Assembly: GCA_029288035.1 (NCBI GenBank)
Contig: JARFPZ010000444.1
Location: 1 to 33,376, forward strand
Source of the DNA: Desulfosarcina sp.
GTDB taxonomy: Bacteria > Desulfobacterota > Desulfobacteria > Desulfobacterales > JAFDCJ01
Direction: 5' to 3'
Length of the DNA stretch: 33,376 nt
A program made the translations under genes and the position numbers. The notes beneath the pieces were generated by a model, which saw only the letters and a list, made by a program, of their open reading frames with translations, made no database searches and was not told where the DNA came from. Below, in pieces: positions 7,843 to 17,253 of the stretch (the stretch's first letter is position 1; each line of letters starts with the position of its first letter).

Positions 7843-9180
7843 TTAGCGATCTGCCAAATACTTGGCCTGCTCCCTTCCTTTCTCCTCATCGACAAAGTAA
7901 AAGAGTACCAGCCCGACGATAAAAAGAATTAGAATCGAGCCCATACTCCAGCGAGATGCAACCTGTCCGACAGATATCAATTGCTCGGCCGTAGGCGCAG
8001 GCGGCATTAGCATTCGCCGCACTAGCAAACCGACTATAGCCATCAGGGCCGGTCCGATGATGGCAGCGAATTTGCCCAGCATATTATAAAACCCGTAGTA
8101 TTCCGCCGCCTGATTTTTGGGTATCAGCCGGGAATAATATGATCGGCTGAGGGCCTGGATACCCCCCTGAACCAATCCGATAAAGGCGGCCAGAACGTAA
8201 AACTCCGCCTTGCGTGTTATCATGGTGCCCCCAACAGTGATGCACATATAAATGCCGATGGCCAGATAAATGGCTTTGCGAACGCCCCAGCGTTCTCCTA
8301 GTTTTCCAAATACCAAGGCGGCCGGGAAACCCACGAATTGCACAAGCAAGAGCGCGACAATCAGATCATCGGGTTCGAATCCGAGCGATAGACCATAGTC
8401 GACGGCCATGCGGATGATGGTGTCGACGCCGTCTATGTAAAACCAGTATGCCAGCAGGAATAAAAAAACGGTTTTTAAATGGCGGACTTTTCTGAATGTA
8501 TTCACAAGTTGCCCAATACCGGCCGTGACGATACTTTCACCGCTTTTTACTTTTGCGGTCGATGTATCTTCCGGAACCCATGCCATCGTAAATATGGTAA
8601 ACAGACCCCACCAAATTGCTACGGTCAAAAAGGAAAACCGCACTGCAGCGGCGGCGTCGGGCAGTCCGAATGTTTGCGGTATCAGGGTCATCAAGACGTT
8701 GATGAGAAAGAGCAGACCACCTCCCAGGTAGCCCATCGAAAAACCTAAACTGGAAACATAATCGATTTTATCTTCAGTGGTGATCGCCGGTAGTATAGCA
8801 TCATAGAAAACATTGGCCCCGGAAAAACCGATCACTCCCATGACATAAACGAAAATGGCCATCGCCCATTGACCTTTTTGAACCATGAACAAACCGGCGG
8901 TCATCAAGACACCCAGATAGGCAAAAAAGATCAGGAATTTTTTTTTAACCGAACCTTTATCGGCAATGGCCCCTAAAAACGGTGCCATGAGAGCGACGAA
9001 CAAGCTGGCAATCGAATTGCCGAAACCCAGCTGGGCGGTACTCATGTTGACGTCGATCCCATAGCTCCAGTATTGCTTGAAGAAAATCGGGAAAAAACCG
9101 GCCATGACAGTGGTGGCAAAGGCGGAATTGGCCCAATCATACATCACCCAACCCCAAACCGTTTTTTTGTTAGATTCCAA
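7843..9180 (-). CDS. MFS transporter, UMF1 family
   Basis: 445 residues with about twelve membrane segments. Seen: the N-terminal WVMYDWANSAFATTV signature of the UMF1 / Atg22-like branch of the major facilitator superfamily, the A-like loop GAIADKGSVKKK and a second-half loop GKLGERWGVRK. The start is TTG at 9180, supported by CGGGAG eight bases upstream in the right position and by protein similarity that begins here. Yeast Atg22 exports amino acids from the vacuole; for bacterial members the substrate is not established. It follows the large activase gene by 81 bases on the same strand, so the two may be cotranscribed, though a functional link is not evident. Confidence 0.85.
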   Translation of the reverse strand: MESNKKTVWGWVMYDWANSAFATTVMAGFFPIFFKQYWSYGIDVNMSTAQLGFGNSIASLFVALMAPFLGAIADKGSVKKKFLIFFAYLGVLMTAGLFMVQKGQWAMAIFVYVMGVIGFSGANVFYDAILPAITTEDKIDYVSSLGFSMGYLGGGLLFLINVLMTLIPQTFGLPDAAAAVRFSFLTVAIWWGLFTIFTMAWVPEDTSTAKVKSGESIVTAGIGQLVNTFRKVRHLKTVFLFLLAYWFYIDGVDTIIRMAVDYGLSLGFEPDDLIVALLLVQFVGFPAALVFGKLGERWGVRKAIYLAIGIYMCITVGGTMITRKAEFYVLAAFIGLVQGGIQALSRSYYSRLIPKNQAAEYYGFYNMLGKFAAIIGPALMAIVGLLVRRMLMPPAPTAEQLISVGQVASRWSMGSILILFIVGLVLFYFVDEEKGREQAKYLADR

Positions 9181-9261
9181 GGCGATAGCTCCCGAAATTG
9201 ACTATTTTCGATTGACGAGTGACGATTGAAGGAATTCTATCAATATGTTTGGTTATACCTT

Positions 9262-12200
9262 TTAATGCCGGTCGCTGGCCGCCATGATGCGCTGATGCAG
9301 TCTTTGGGCCCGCAGGCAGAAGGTTTCCAGCTTCGCGTTGATGAGCTGGGGAAAGGGTGAGCCATCGCTTTCAATGGCCAGAAACGGCAATTCATCGATA
9401 TCGCTCAACACACTGCGCAGCTTCCTGTTACTCGGGTCAGTGGCAATTTTATCCTTGCTGTTCATGGCTTCGTTCAGGATGGATTCCGACAGCCGGTTTG
9501 GCATGCAACCGAATGGACCGATGGCAATCACGCCGCAGGAGTGGGATACCACTTCCGTCAAGGAGCCGCCGACGGTCAGGACAGCTTCACCGGGAAGATT
9601 TCTGGAGATGTATGGGGCAGCGTTGCCGACGATTTTGTCCAAGTCGAGGGGCTCGGCCTGCACGAGGCCCGAAGACGACAAAATGGTTTTGATGCGCTTC
9701 TCATAACGGGCCTGGAATTTGTTGCGGATTTTGAATTTTACCTTTTCCAAAAATGTCATGTTTTCGGGATTCAGGCCGGCATCTACCATGTAATTGCAGT
9801 AAAGGACCCATTCGGCCACCGGGGAGCAGACTGCGGCAAATCCCATCTCGGCCAGGCTTTCGGTCAAATACTGCCGGGATAATGCATCCCGTCGCACAAA
9901 GATTTCACCGGCCAGGGTGATGACGGGCACATTTTGCGGCGGTTGCTTCAGGGCAATACGGCTATAGCATTCGGCGCTTCGGGCCAATTGTCGCTCCAGA
10001 TCATCGTAATCTCCTCGTTCCAGTTCGTTTAATATTTTTTGCCACTCTTCCTCAAACACCTCCATGGCGCTTGTGGTGTCTTTGGCGTTGGCCAATAGCA
10101 TGGAGCGAATGTCTTCGATCACATCCGATACGATGACCGCCCACCAGCCCCTGCGATCAAAATCCTGGCCCATGCCGACATAGGAGTTCTCCGAAGACAG
10201 TGCAAACAGGGCCACATCCGGTATCTCTAGCCGTTTGACCAGATCTTCCATAAAAATATAATACTGTCCGAAGCGGCAAGGCCCCGAACCGGTGGCAAAA
10301 AAATATACCAGAACCTCGTCATCGCGTTTGCCGTTGCCGATGTAGCTGAGCAAGGTGCCGGTGGTGAGAATCAGCGGCAGGCATTCTTTGCAGGTGGTGT
10401 TGGCACGGCCCAGTTTTAAGACGGCTTCGTCGGACGGGCGATGCGAGATTGCATTGAAACCGTACCCACGTAGAATAGCGGCCAATGCCTCGGAACCATA
10501 TTTGCCCATGGAAGGCAACAGCATGGTCACTCTGGGATCGTTCATCGGCAGCACCGTACCATTGGAGGTGATAACGCTGGCAGTTCCGTTGTTTATGGCA
10601 GTCCGGGCCGGTTTGAAGGTCTTCTTGATGGCGACAATCTGTTTTTGGGACACCAGTTTGCGGTAGGCGTGAACGATGTCCAGAAAAGCCTCCACCCGGG
10701 TCTCCAGACCCGCATCAGCCGTGTGGTTGTCCAATTCGAGAGTTAACGAGGGCTTGCGGTTCATGATGTCTCGAAAGTATCCAACCACAAATGAATCCGG
10801 CCCGCAGGAAAAGTTTGTGATGTAAGTTCCGAACAGTTGCGGGTGTCGTTCAACCAGACGTCCGGCTTTCATAATGAGTTTGCCCATTCCCCAATACATA
10901 TGTCGTTTGGAACGTTCTTCCTCGACGTCAAGAAAATCAAGCGGGATTGTCAGTATGCCTCGTGATGCAAATTTATGGGGGATGCCCTTGTGGGCCTCCT
11001 CAACAAAGCCGTTGTAGGGACGGGAAAAAATAACCACGGCAAAATTTTCCGGCTCGGCTTCCAACTGGGCCAGCACCTGCTTGCCAATGGCTTTCATTTC
11101 TGCCAGACATTCTTTTTGTCGACGGACGGCTTTGTCAAAGGCCAGTCTAGCCTCTTTGCGCTGGATGCCCATCTGAAAGGCGGTCTGCACCAGGGCTTTT
11201 TTGGCATCGTCCAAATTCGCGGATAAATCGATTAAAGGCGTTAAAATTCGGGTTCCTCGTTGAGCGAGTTGATCGATTTCTTTGCGAAATGTCGTCTGGA
11301 GATAAAAGGTTTCACCTTGAACCAGGGGACACACCTGGGACTGATCACTGGAATTTTTATCATTTTCAGCGGGGACTGCTTTAAAATGGGGTAGAAAGAT
11401 ATAATCCGGCGGATGGTCCGATGACAGCAGGTCGTAGAAAAATCCATGGGCCAGTTCCACCGGATAGCAAAACGAGGCGTTTTGCCGGTCAATGCCTTCC
11501 TGGGAAGGATTGTCGGGCATAACCAGGTCGTAACCCAGTTCGGTAAAGAAATTGGAATACAGCGGGTAATAAGAGTTGACCAGAAAGCTGCGATTAATAC
11601 CCACATTACCTCGTCGCTGAACCCCTTTTTCCCGGGATCGATCGGCACCGTATTTATTGAAAATGAGATCCTGGCGCAGCCGCACCAGATCCAGTTTTCG
11701 AACATCGTAACTGACTTTGTGACGTAAATTGTAATAGCGGTTGCAGGCACCGCCGAAGGGGTGTTTTTGGCCTTCGACCTCGATCATCGCAATTTCGCAG
11801 CGCCGGTCGCATTTTTCCTTACCGCCCGGGCAGACGAAGGGTTTTTTGTAGATCACTTCACGGTTGACTAAAGTTTGCAGATCAAAGTGGGTGGCTTTCA
11901 GCAAACCGCTTTGGATTCGTTTTTTTACTTCGAGAGCCACGCCGAAAGCACCCATCAGTCCGGGTTCCGGTGGTACAATAATCGGTTTGCCCACGAGCGA
12001 TGCCATCGCCAACGGCACGGCCTTGTTGTAGCATACACCTCCCTGCATGAATACTTTCTCACCCACCGGCCGGTTGCCTTTCACCCGATTAGAATAATTC
12101 ATGCAAATGGAGTACACCAGACCGGCGACAATGTCCTCGTGGGTAACGTTTTCATGAATGGCATTTTTGATGTCAGAAGCAATAAAGGCCGCACACTGGT

Positions 12201-13644
12201 CATTAAAATTGGGAGGGCGTTGTCCTTTGATGGCGATATCGGCAATATCCTCCATTTTGACACCCAGTGTTTCAAGGGCAGATTCTTCCAGAAACGATCC
12301 AGTACCGGCCGAGCACGCTTCATTCATGGCATAGTCGGAAGGCACCGCGTTGGTGATGTAAGTGTACTTTGCATCCTGTCCCCCGATTTCAAAAATCGTA
12401 TCCACCTTGGGATCAAAATATACGGCGGCTGTCGCATGGGCGATAATTTCATTGATGACGCCATCGGTCAAGGCATGCAACGCGGCAATCTGCCTGCCGG
12501 AGCCGGTAACTCCCAAACCGATAATAGAGAATCGGGAGGGATCAATATTCTGCCGGACCTGTTCGAGGATGGCCTGATAACAATGACGGGATGCCCCCAC
12601 GGGATCGCCGTTGGTCCGCAGATATACGGAGGCCAGCATGGCGTCGTCTGAGTTTCTTAACAGGACTGCTTTGGTGGTGGTAGAACCGACGTCAAGACCT
12701 AACAGGCACGTATCGGCAGCTTGAATGCGCCCGGTTGCGATGGTTTTAAACTCCACCTGGTCTGCGAACTGTTGCAATGGCAACAGATTGTTGAATGTGG
12801 CCACTTCAGTCAACAGCAGCTCGGATCGGCCCGGGTAAGGGGCTGTTTCGTTTTCCAGGGCCCACAATGCAGCTCCCAGCGCTTCAAAATAAGGGGCCTC
12901 GGGCGGCACAATCAACCCGGGGATCTCCTGCTTAAGGTACTCGACCATCACCTGGTTTTGGGCCGTTCCACCCACCACCATGATATTTTTTCGATCCACC
13001 TTCTTTAGAAGCTCCAAAATTTTATTTGCCATCATCTTGCAAAGGCCGGCTGTCACCTGGGATTTGGGGATTCCCTTGTTGGTGGCATGGGTGCAGTCTG
13101 ACTTGCAGAACACCGAGCAGCGGCCGGATACATGGTGGGCATTTTCGACGGTGGCCCATTCGGCCACCTGATCCAAGGAGACATTCATTCTGCGCAGTTG
13201 CTGCAGGAAGAATTCACCGGTGCCCGAGGCACATTTGTTGCCGGTGATGACGTTGGTAATACGACCCGAGCGGTCCAGGGCGTAGACCATAAAGGTTTCC
13301 CCGCCGGCTGATACCACCGCCGGACAATCCACGCCCAGAGGTTTCATATACGGGTAAGCATGCTCAACCGCTTCGGGCTCCGGAATAGACGTTAGATTGA
13401 TAAACTTGCGGAATTTTCGACCGGTGGCTGCAATTCTGTCGAATGATTCCAATTCGAGGCGGTCAAAGGCGTCCATGAGGGTTTGTTTAGGATCGCCCTC
13501 ATGGGTATAGAGGGAATATTCCAATACGTGCGGTTTTCTATTCCCGTTTTGATTTGGGTTCCATCTTCGATCCAGTTCCAGTTGAACGATGGACAGCGTC
13601 GATGCACCTAAACACAGCCCCAATGCTTTCAGTTTGTCAGTCAT
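9262..13644 (-). CDS. Giant acyl-CoA dehydratase activase (two BadF/BcrA ATPase domains plus DUF2229)
   Basis: 1,460 residues from ATG 13644; a TTG at 13704 is in frame but less likely. Seen: a first ASKHA ATPase domain at about 5-275, with CASGTGEFF and CSVFCKSDC. A second, more canonical one at about 315-575 has LGLDVGSTTTKAV, FEIGGQDAK, CSAGTGSFLEE and NDQCAAF. A Cys-rich stretch at about 605-635 (CPGGKEKC, CNRYYN) is followed by a DUF2229-type region (about 680-900) and a long C-terminal part with CKECLPLILTTG and SYVGMGQDF. In the family, HgdC/BadF-type activators use ATP and a [4Fe-4S] cluster held between subunits to inject an electron into 2-hydroxyacyl-CoA dehydratases or benzoyl-CoA reductases. 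Both ASKHA domains keep the two cysteine motifs, so one chain may mimic the activator dimer. No separate dehydratase genes are in the window, so the target is unknown. Confidence 0.88.
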   Translation of the reverse strand: MTDKLKALGLCLGASTLSIVQLELDRRWNPNQNGNRKPHVLEYSLYTHEGDPKQTLMDAFDRLELESFDRIAATGRKFRKFINLTSIPEPEAVEHAYPYMKPLGVDCPAVVSAGGETFMVYALDRSGRITNVITGNKCASGTGEFFLQQLRRMNVSLDQVAEWATVENAHHVSGRCSVFCKSDCTHATNKGIPKSQVTAGLCKMMANKILELLKKVDRKNIMVVGGTAQNQVMVEYLKQEIPGLIVPPEAPYFEALGAALWALENETAPYPGRSELLLTEVATFNNLLPLQQFADQVEFKTIATGRIQAADTCLLGLDVGSTTTKAVLLRNSDDAMLASVYLRTNGDPVGASRHCYQAILEQVRQNIDPSRFSIIGLGVTGSGRQIAALHALTDGVINEIIAHATAAVYFDPKVDTIFEIGGQDAKYTYITNAVPSDYAMNEACSAGTGSFLEESALETLGVKMEDIADIAIKGQRPPNFNDQCAAFIASDIKNAIHENVTHEDIVAGLVYSICMNYSNRVKGNRPVGEKVFMQGGVCYNKAVPLAMASLVGKPIIVPPEPGLMGAFGVALEVKKRIQSGLLKATHFDLQTLVNREVIYKKPFVCPGGKEKCDRRCEIAMIEVEGQKHPFGGACNRYYNLRHKVSYDVRKLDLVRLRQDLIFNKYGADRSREKGVQRRGNVGINRSFLVNSYYPLYSNFFTELGYDLVMPDNPSQEGIDRQNASFCYPVELAHGFFYDLLSSDHPPDYIFLPHFKAVPAENDKNSSDQSQVCPLVQGETFYLQTTFRKEIDQLAQRGTRILTPLIDLSANLDDAKKALVQTAFQMGIQRKEARLAFDKAVRRQKECLAEMKAIGKQVLAQLEAEPENFAVVIFSRPYNGFVEEAHKGIPHKFASRGILTIPLDFLDVEEERSKRHMYWGMGKLIMKAGRLVERHPQLFGTYITNFSCGPDSFVVGYFRDIMNRKPSLTLELDNHTADAGLETRVEAFLDIVHAYRKLVSQKQIVAIKKTFKPARTAINNGTASVITSNGTVLPMNDPRVTMLLPSMGKYGSEALAAILRGYGFNAISHRPSDEAVLKLGRANTTCKECLPLILTTGTLLSYIGNGKRDDEVLVYFFATGSGPCRFGQYYIFMEDLVKRLEIPDVALFALSSENSYVGMGQDFDRRGWWAVIVSDVIEDIRSMLLANAKDTTSAMEVFEEEWQKILNELERGDYDDLERQLARSAECYSRIALKQPPQNVPVITLAGEIFVRRDALSRQYLTESLAEMGFAAVCSPVAEWVLYCNYMVDAGLNPENMTFLEKVKFKIRNKFQARYEKRIKTILSSSGLVQAEPLDLDKIVGNAAPYISRNLPGEAVLTVGGSLTEVVSHSCGVIAIGPFGCMPNRLSESILNEAMNSKDKIATDPSNRKLRSVLSDIDELPFLAIESDGSPFPQLINAKLETFCLRAQRLHQRIMAASDRH

Positions 13645-13717
13645 CCAGATTTCCCGCCAACAGATATCGATCCAATTTTTATAAACTGAGTGTTGCGAAT
13701 ACAAGGCCTGGAGTAGG

Positions 13718-13746
13718 CAAATAGATCACTTCCCAGTAATAGTCAA
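13718..13746 (-). promoter_or_regulatory. Putative promoter of the activase gene
   Basis: On the minus strand TTGACT (13746-13741) is followed by 17 bases and TATTTG (13723-13718), about 75 bases upstream of the activase ATG. The -35 matches 5 of 6 positions and the -10 is weak. A second option nearer the gene is TTGTAT, 15 bases, TATAAA. Confidence 0.35.
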
Positions 13747-13829
13747 AAATTACTGAAAAAGGAACCTTTATTTTCTGCTAGAACATTAAATTAATTCCGA
13801 TTGCCGTATTTGTCCATGAAAAATTTAGT

Positions 13830-13858
13830 TTGACATCTAAACAACCGTTTAATACGAA
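13830..13858 (+). promoter_or_regulatory. Putative promoter with palindromic operator for the NodT gene
   Basis: A perfect TTGACA (13830-13835) with a 17-base spacer to TACGAA (13853-13858) points toward the NodT gene. The perfect inverted repeat TAAACAACCGTTTA (13838-13851, arms TAAAC/GTTTA) fills the spacer, where a repressor would block polymerase. The sequence is seen; regulation is inference. No regulator gene is adjacent. Confidence 0.4.
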
Positions 13859-13924
13859 GATTTGAAGCGGCATCGGGTATCGTAACCCTCAGTGGCATCG
13901 GTGTCGGCAGAGAGGAGGCAGCAA

Positions 13925-15373
13925 GTGAAGCATATGATTTTTTATGGTGTTTCGGCAATGGTTATATTCATCGTTCTATCCGGGTGCATCAATCTGGGGC
14001 CCGATTACACCCCGCCGGATTTGGGAATTCAGACGCCGGAATCCTATGAGTATGCGCCCACCGGGACCGGGTTGGCGGTTGGCGGGGATCGCTGGTGGGA
14101 AGTCTTCGGAGATTCGGAGCTCAACCTGCTGGTTAGCGAGATTCTTAAACACAACTGGGACATCAAACAGGCAGCTGCACGAGTTCTGGAAGCCCGCGCC
14201 TTTTATGTCCAGGTTCGGTCCGATCGATTTCCCAGCCTAAGCATTTCCGGTAGCAAGGATCGGCGACAGATCTCAGGCGGCGGGGTCGGAGAGGCCACCA
14301 TCGTCGATCGCTATGACCTCTCGGCGCCGGCGTCATTTGAGCTGGATCTCTGGAGCCGGCTGGCCAAGGCTTCCCGAGCTGCCTGGGAGGATATTCTGCA
14401 AGAGGAGGAGGTTCGTCGAACCCTGGCCCAAACCATCGTTGCCGAAGCAATTACCCTTTATCTGGAAATGGAGGCATTGGAAAGGCGGCTACAGATTGCA
14501 GCCCAGAGTATTGAGGCCTTTCGTCTCAGTTTGCAATTTGTTGAAACACGCTACCAGCGTGGCTTGACATCAGTCCTGGATGTGCGGCAGGCCAGACGCG
14601 TTTTGGCCCAGGCAGAGACTGTGGTTCCTCAATTTGAGCAGGAGATGGGTATCATTCAGCAGCAACTGTCGGTGTTGAGAGGACGCTATCCGATAACCCG
14701 GCCGGCCCGTCGGCAACCAGAAGATTATTTCAAACGACTGGCACCGGTGCCGCCGGGGCTTCCCTCTGATCTACTGATGCGCCGTCCCGATATCAGAGCT
14801 GCCGAGGAGCGGCTAAAGGCCTTAAACGAGCGGGTCGGTGTGGCCAAAGCCGATCGTCTTCCCACCATTACCTTGACCGGCGGTTATGGCTGGTCCAGCA
14901 ATGAATTAAATGAGCTCCTGCATCGGGAAAATGTCGCCTGGAACCTGACGGCCGGTCTCTTACAACCTGTCTTTGACGCCGGCAGACTCAAAGCAGGGCA
15001 GCGGGCGGCGGAAGCCAGATATCAGCAGGGGGTTGCCGAATATGTCCAAACCGTCCTGGATGCCTTTGGTGAAGTCGAAAGCGCGCTGCTGACCCGCAAA
15101 CTGCAACTCGAGCGTCGGGAGCGGGAACTGAAATTTCTCGAGGAGGCCCGTGCAACCCAGCAGGTGGCCCAGGAACGCTATATCCGTGGTCTCGTTATTT
15201 ACCTGGACGTTCTCAATGCACAAATTACGCGCTTTCAGGCTGAAGATAATCTGGCCCTGGTTGATCTGGCGATTATGAGAAACCGGGTTGCGCTTCACCG
15301 GGCACTGGGTGGCGGTTGGGCGGAACCGGAACCCGTTGCAGTCAAAGAGGATGGTATCTTTTTTAATTTTTAA
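13925..15373 (+). CDS. NodT-family outer membrane efflux lipoprotein (TolC-like)
   Basis: 482 residues. AGGAGG at 13913-13918 lies six bases before GTG 13925, which fixes the start there; the ATG three codons later is too far. Seen: a lipoprotein signal with lipobox VLSGC, the N-terminal INLGPDYTPP of the NodT/OprM group, and two tandem OEP repeats. The first carries WWEVFGDSELNLLV and the second LPSDLLMRRPDIRAAEERLKA, a hallmark of the family, plus GLTSVLDVRQARR and RGLVIYLDVLNAQ. It forms the trimeric outer-membrane duct of a tripartite efflux pump. The periplasmic adaptor and inner-membrane pump are not in the window, so it is an orphan here and may serve pumps encoded elsewhere. A promoter with a palindromic operator lies upstream. 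Confidence 0.92.
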   Translation: MKHMIFYGVSAMVIFIVLSGCINLGPDYTPPDLGIQTPESYEYAPTGTGLAVGGDRWWEVFGDSELNLLVSEILKHNWDIKQAAARVLEARAFYVQVRSDRFPSLSISGSKDRRQISGGGVGEATIVDRYDLSAPASFELDLWSRLAKASRAAWEDILQEEEVRRTLAQTIVAEAITLYLEMEALERRLQIAAQSIEAFRLSLQFVETRYQRGLTSVLDVRQARRVLAQAETVVPQFEQEMGIIQQQLSVLRGRYPITRPARRQPEDYFKRLAPVPPGLPSDLLMRRPDIRAAEERLKALNERVGVAKADRLPTITLTGGYGWSSNELNELLHRENVAWNLTAGLLQPVFDAGRLKAGQRAAEARYQQGVAEYVQTVLDAFGEVESALLTRKLQLERRERELKFLEEARATQQVAQERYIRGLVIYLDVLNAQITRFQAEDNLALVDLAIMRNRVALHRALGGGWAEPEPVAVKEDGIFFNF

Positions 15374-15421
15374 TTAGCCACAGACCCACATGGACAGACA
15401 CAGACAATTTTTTAGGGTCTA

Positions 15422-15444
15422 ATTCCCCACCGCTTGCTGCGGAA
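15422..15444. repeat. REP-like palindrome, copy 1 (degenerate)
   Basis: CCGCTTGCTGCGG core with flanking ATTCC/GGAAT arms, between the ends of two convergent genes. It shares its core with 30598-30617 and 30649-30668; the left half has lost the AG of GCAGC. A hairpin here would separate the NodT and phosphatidyltransferase transcripts. Confidence 0.5.
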
Positions 15445-15505
15445 TATAATAGACATAATTCCTATAGCCCGATACTCCGTCAGCTCTGCTAGAGGGAGCC
15501 TTTAT

Positions 15506-16996
15506 TCAGCCCACGCCGGCGGTTTTTGTGCGGTTTTCCCTCGCAGCTACCGCGGGATCGATGCGCCAGGTAATAAGCGGCGAGAGGGTGTAAAGAAACA
15601 TATAAAGAACTGAAACGTGGCCGAAATAAGGCGTGAACACAGAGATGAACAACAATAAGGTCAGGCGGGCAAACCAAGGATGTCGACTCATGAATCGTCC
15701 GAGGTGTAGATAGTGAATGGGATAAAGATTCATTAAGATCGCTGTAATTATCATCGTTCCACAACAGAAAATACCCCAGAACTGAGCCCATGGGGAGGCT
15801 TCGTTGACGTTCTGTGTAAAAATGATCAGGGGCGCTACGGCCAGCATGGCAGCGGCGGGCGTCGGCATGCCTTTGAAAAATCCTGGAATCGGATTCTTGT
15901 CCAAGGTGAAATAGATCAGCCGAATGAGTCCGAGGGAGGCGTATCCCCAGGCGATAAGCGCAATGGGTATTTTCTGAACCGTCGGATCTGAAAATGCCGA
16001 AAGGACGATATAAAAAATCCAGGCGGGTGCAATGCAGAAACTGACTAAATCAGCTACGTCATCTAAAATTCCCCCTAGACTGATGCTATGCGCCTGCTCA
16101 CTTTCTGTGGGCAGCGGTTCTGTTAAGCCCAGTTTGCGCGCAAGGGCGCCATCGAGCTTGTCGAACATGGCAGCGCCGATTAAGAACAAATAAGCCTCCC
16201 GTATCTGTCCCTGGTAGGCAAAAAAGACTGCTAACACCCCCATCATGGCATTCATGACAGTCAGCGCGTTGGGGAAAAAGGCCAAAATACGGCGCCGCAG
16301 TTGTTCATTGCCCAGGCAAAGTTCGTCTAAGCATAAGCTGCCGTATTTTCGACAATACAGGGCAATAGAGCCCAGATTGATGACCAGAAAAATTATTTCA
16401 ATGAAGAACAGACCTCGCAGCGGCAGATTGCCAAACCAGGAAATCGATGAGTAAATACGGATTTCCGGCCCTTCAGGAACATAAAACGCGTAGGCATAAA
16501 GAAGTGCCCCCACCGGGGCGGAAACGATGGTTCTCAACCGGGTGAATTCACTGTCTTCGGGATCCTGATCGCTGCGGATGGCAAATCCACGCATAAAATT
16601 GGCAAAGTTGTCGCGGACCAGCACGGTGACGGTTAATATCATCACCAGAATCGCGTGCAACAGCTCCGCCCGGGTGATATCCGGGGTAATAATATGGATG
16701 CGCCACATGGTGCCGACGGCGACCAGTGGGAAAATGATCGAATAAACCACTTTGTCCATAATGCGGTCGGCAAGATTGGCCATGACAGGATGGGGATGAA
16801 AGCGTGCGGCAAACCACCCATCCACCAGATCGAAGGTCATGGAAACGAACAGGAAGACCACTCCCAGGATGTATAAAACAGGGCTGCGTGTCCACATGAC
16901 CCCGATGGCACACAGCATACCGGCAAATACCAGCGGCGGGCGGCCGTACACCAGAAGGGTCGTCATTTTTTGTGGGATGTATTGTTTTCCGGGCAT
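15506..16996 (-). CDS. Double-domain CDP-alcohol phosphatidyltransferase (PgsA-like plus PssA-like)
   Basis: 496 residues with about twelve membrane segments in two halves. Seen: the C-terminal half carries the full CDP-alcohol phosphotransferase signature, FDKLDGALARKLG then GGILDDVADLVSF, followed by CIAPAWIFY, which resembles phosphatidylserine synthase (PssA). The usual eight-residue gap between AR and the Gly is lengthened to about 18. The N-terminal half carries a second copy (FDLVDGWFAARF, then ANLADRIMDK) that keeps all four aspartates but has Ala where the first Arg and the Gly usually are. Each family member normally has one such domain of about 200 residues. I infer a phospholipid head-group synthase at the inner membrane, with one or two active sites. 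The start ATG 16996 has only a weak ribosome site. Confidence 0.85.
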   Translation of the reverse strand: MPGKQYIPQKMTTLLVYGRPPLVFAGMLCAIGVMWTRSPVLYILGVVFLFVSMTFDLVDGWFAARFHPHPVMANLADRIMDKVVYSIIFPLVAVGTMWRIHIITPDITRAELLHAILVMILTVTVLVRDNFANFMRGFAIRSDQDPEDSEFTRLRTIVSAPVGALLYAYAFYVPEGPEIRIYSSISWFGNLPLRGLFFIEIIFLVINLGSIALYCRKYGSLCLDELCLGNEQLRRRILAFFPNALTVMNAMMGVLAVFFAYQGQIREAYLFLIGAAMFDKLDGALARKLGLTEPLPTESEQAHSISLGGILDDVADLVSFCIAPAWIFYIVLSAFSDPTVQKIPIALIAWGYASLGLIRLIYFTLDKNPIPGFFKGMPTPAAAMLAVAPLIIFTQNVNEASPWAQFWGIFCCGTMIITAILMNLYPIHYLHLGRFMSRHPWFARLTLLLFISVFTPYFGHVSVLYMFLYTLSPLITWRIDPAVAARENRTKTAGVG

Positions 16997-17253
16997 GGTT
17001 TGTCGGAAGGCTCAATTTATGATTTGTCCAATCATAAAGAAATACTGCACTTGTGTCAAGGCAGAGACCTTTTCCTCCATAAGAACTTCTAATTCAGCGC
17101 TAACTGACTAAGACAGAAGCGATCTATCTAAACGGATATTGATCTAAAATCCCAAATTCCAATTCTAAAATTCATAACCCTTTGCCTTCTTGATTACTTT
17201 TTGATACTGCTGGCACAGGTTCAACCGAGATTCACTACAATATTATCCTAATA

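Noticed and set aside
11875-12651. 258-codon plus-strand open frame opposite the activase gene
   Set aside because: It lies wholly inside the minus-strand gene with complete BadF/BcrA motifs in the other frame, has no recognisable domain and no ribosome site.
16548-17015. 155-codon minus-strand open frame overlapping the phosphatidyltransferase N-terminus
   Set aside because: The overlapping frame carries membrane segments and the aspartate signature; this one is Pro/His/Arg-rich with no motif.
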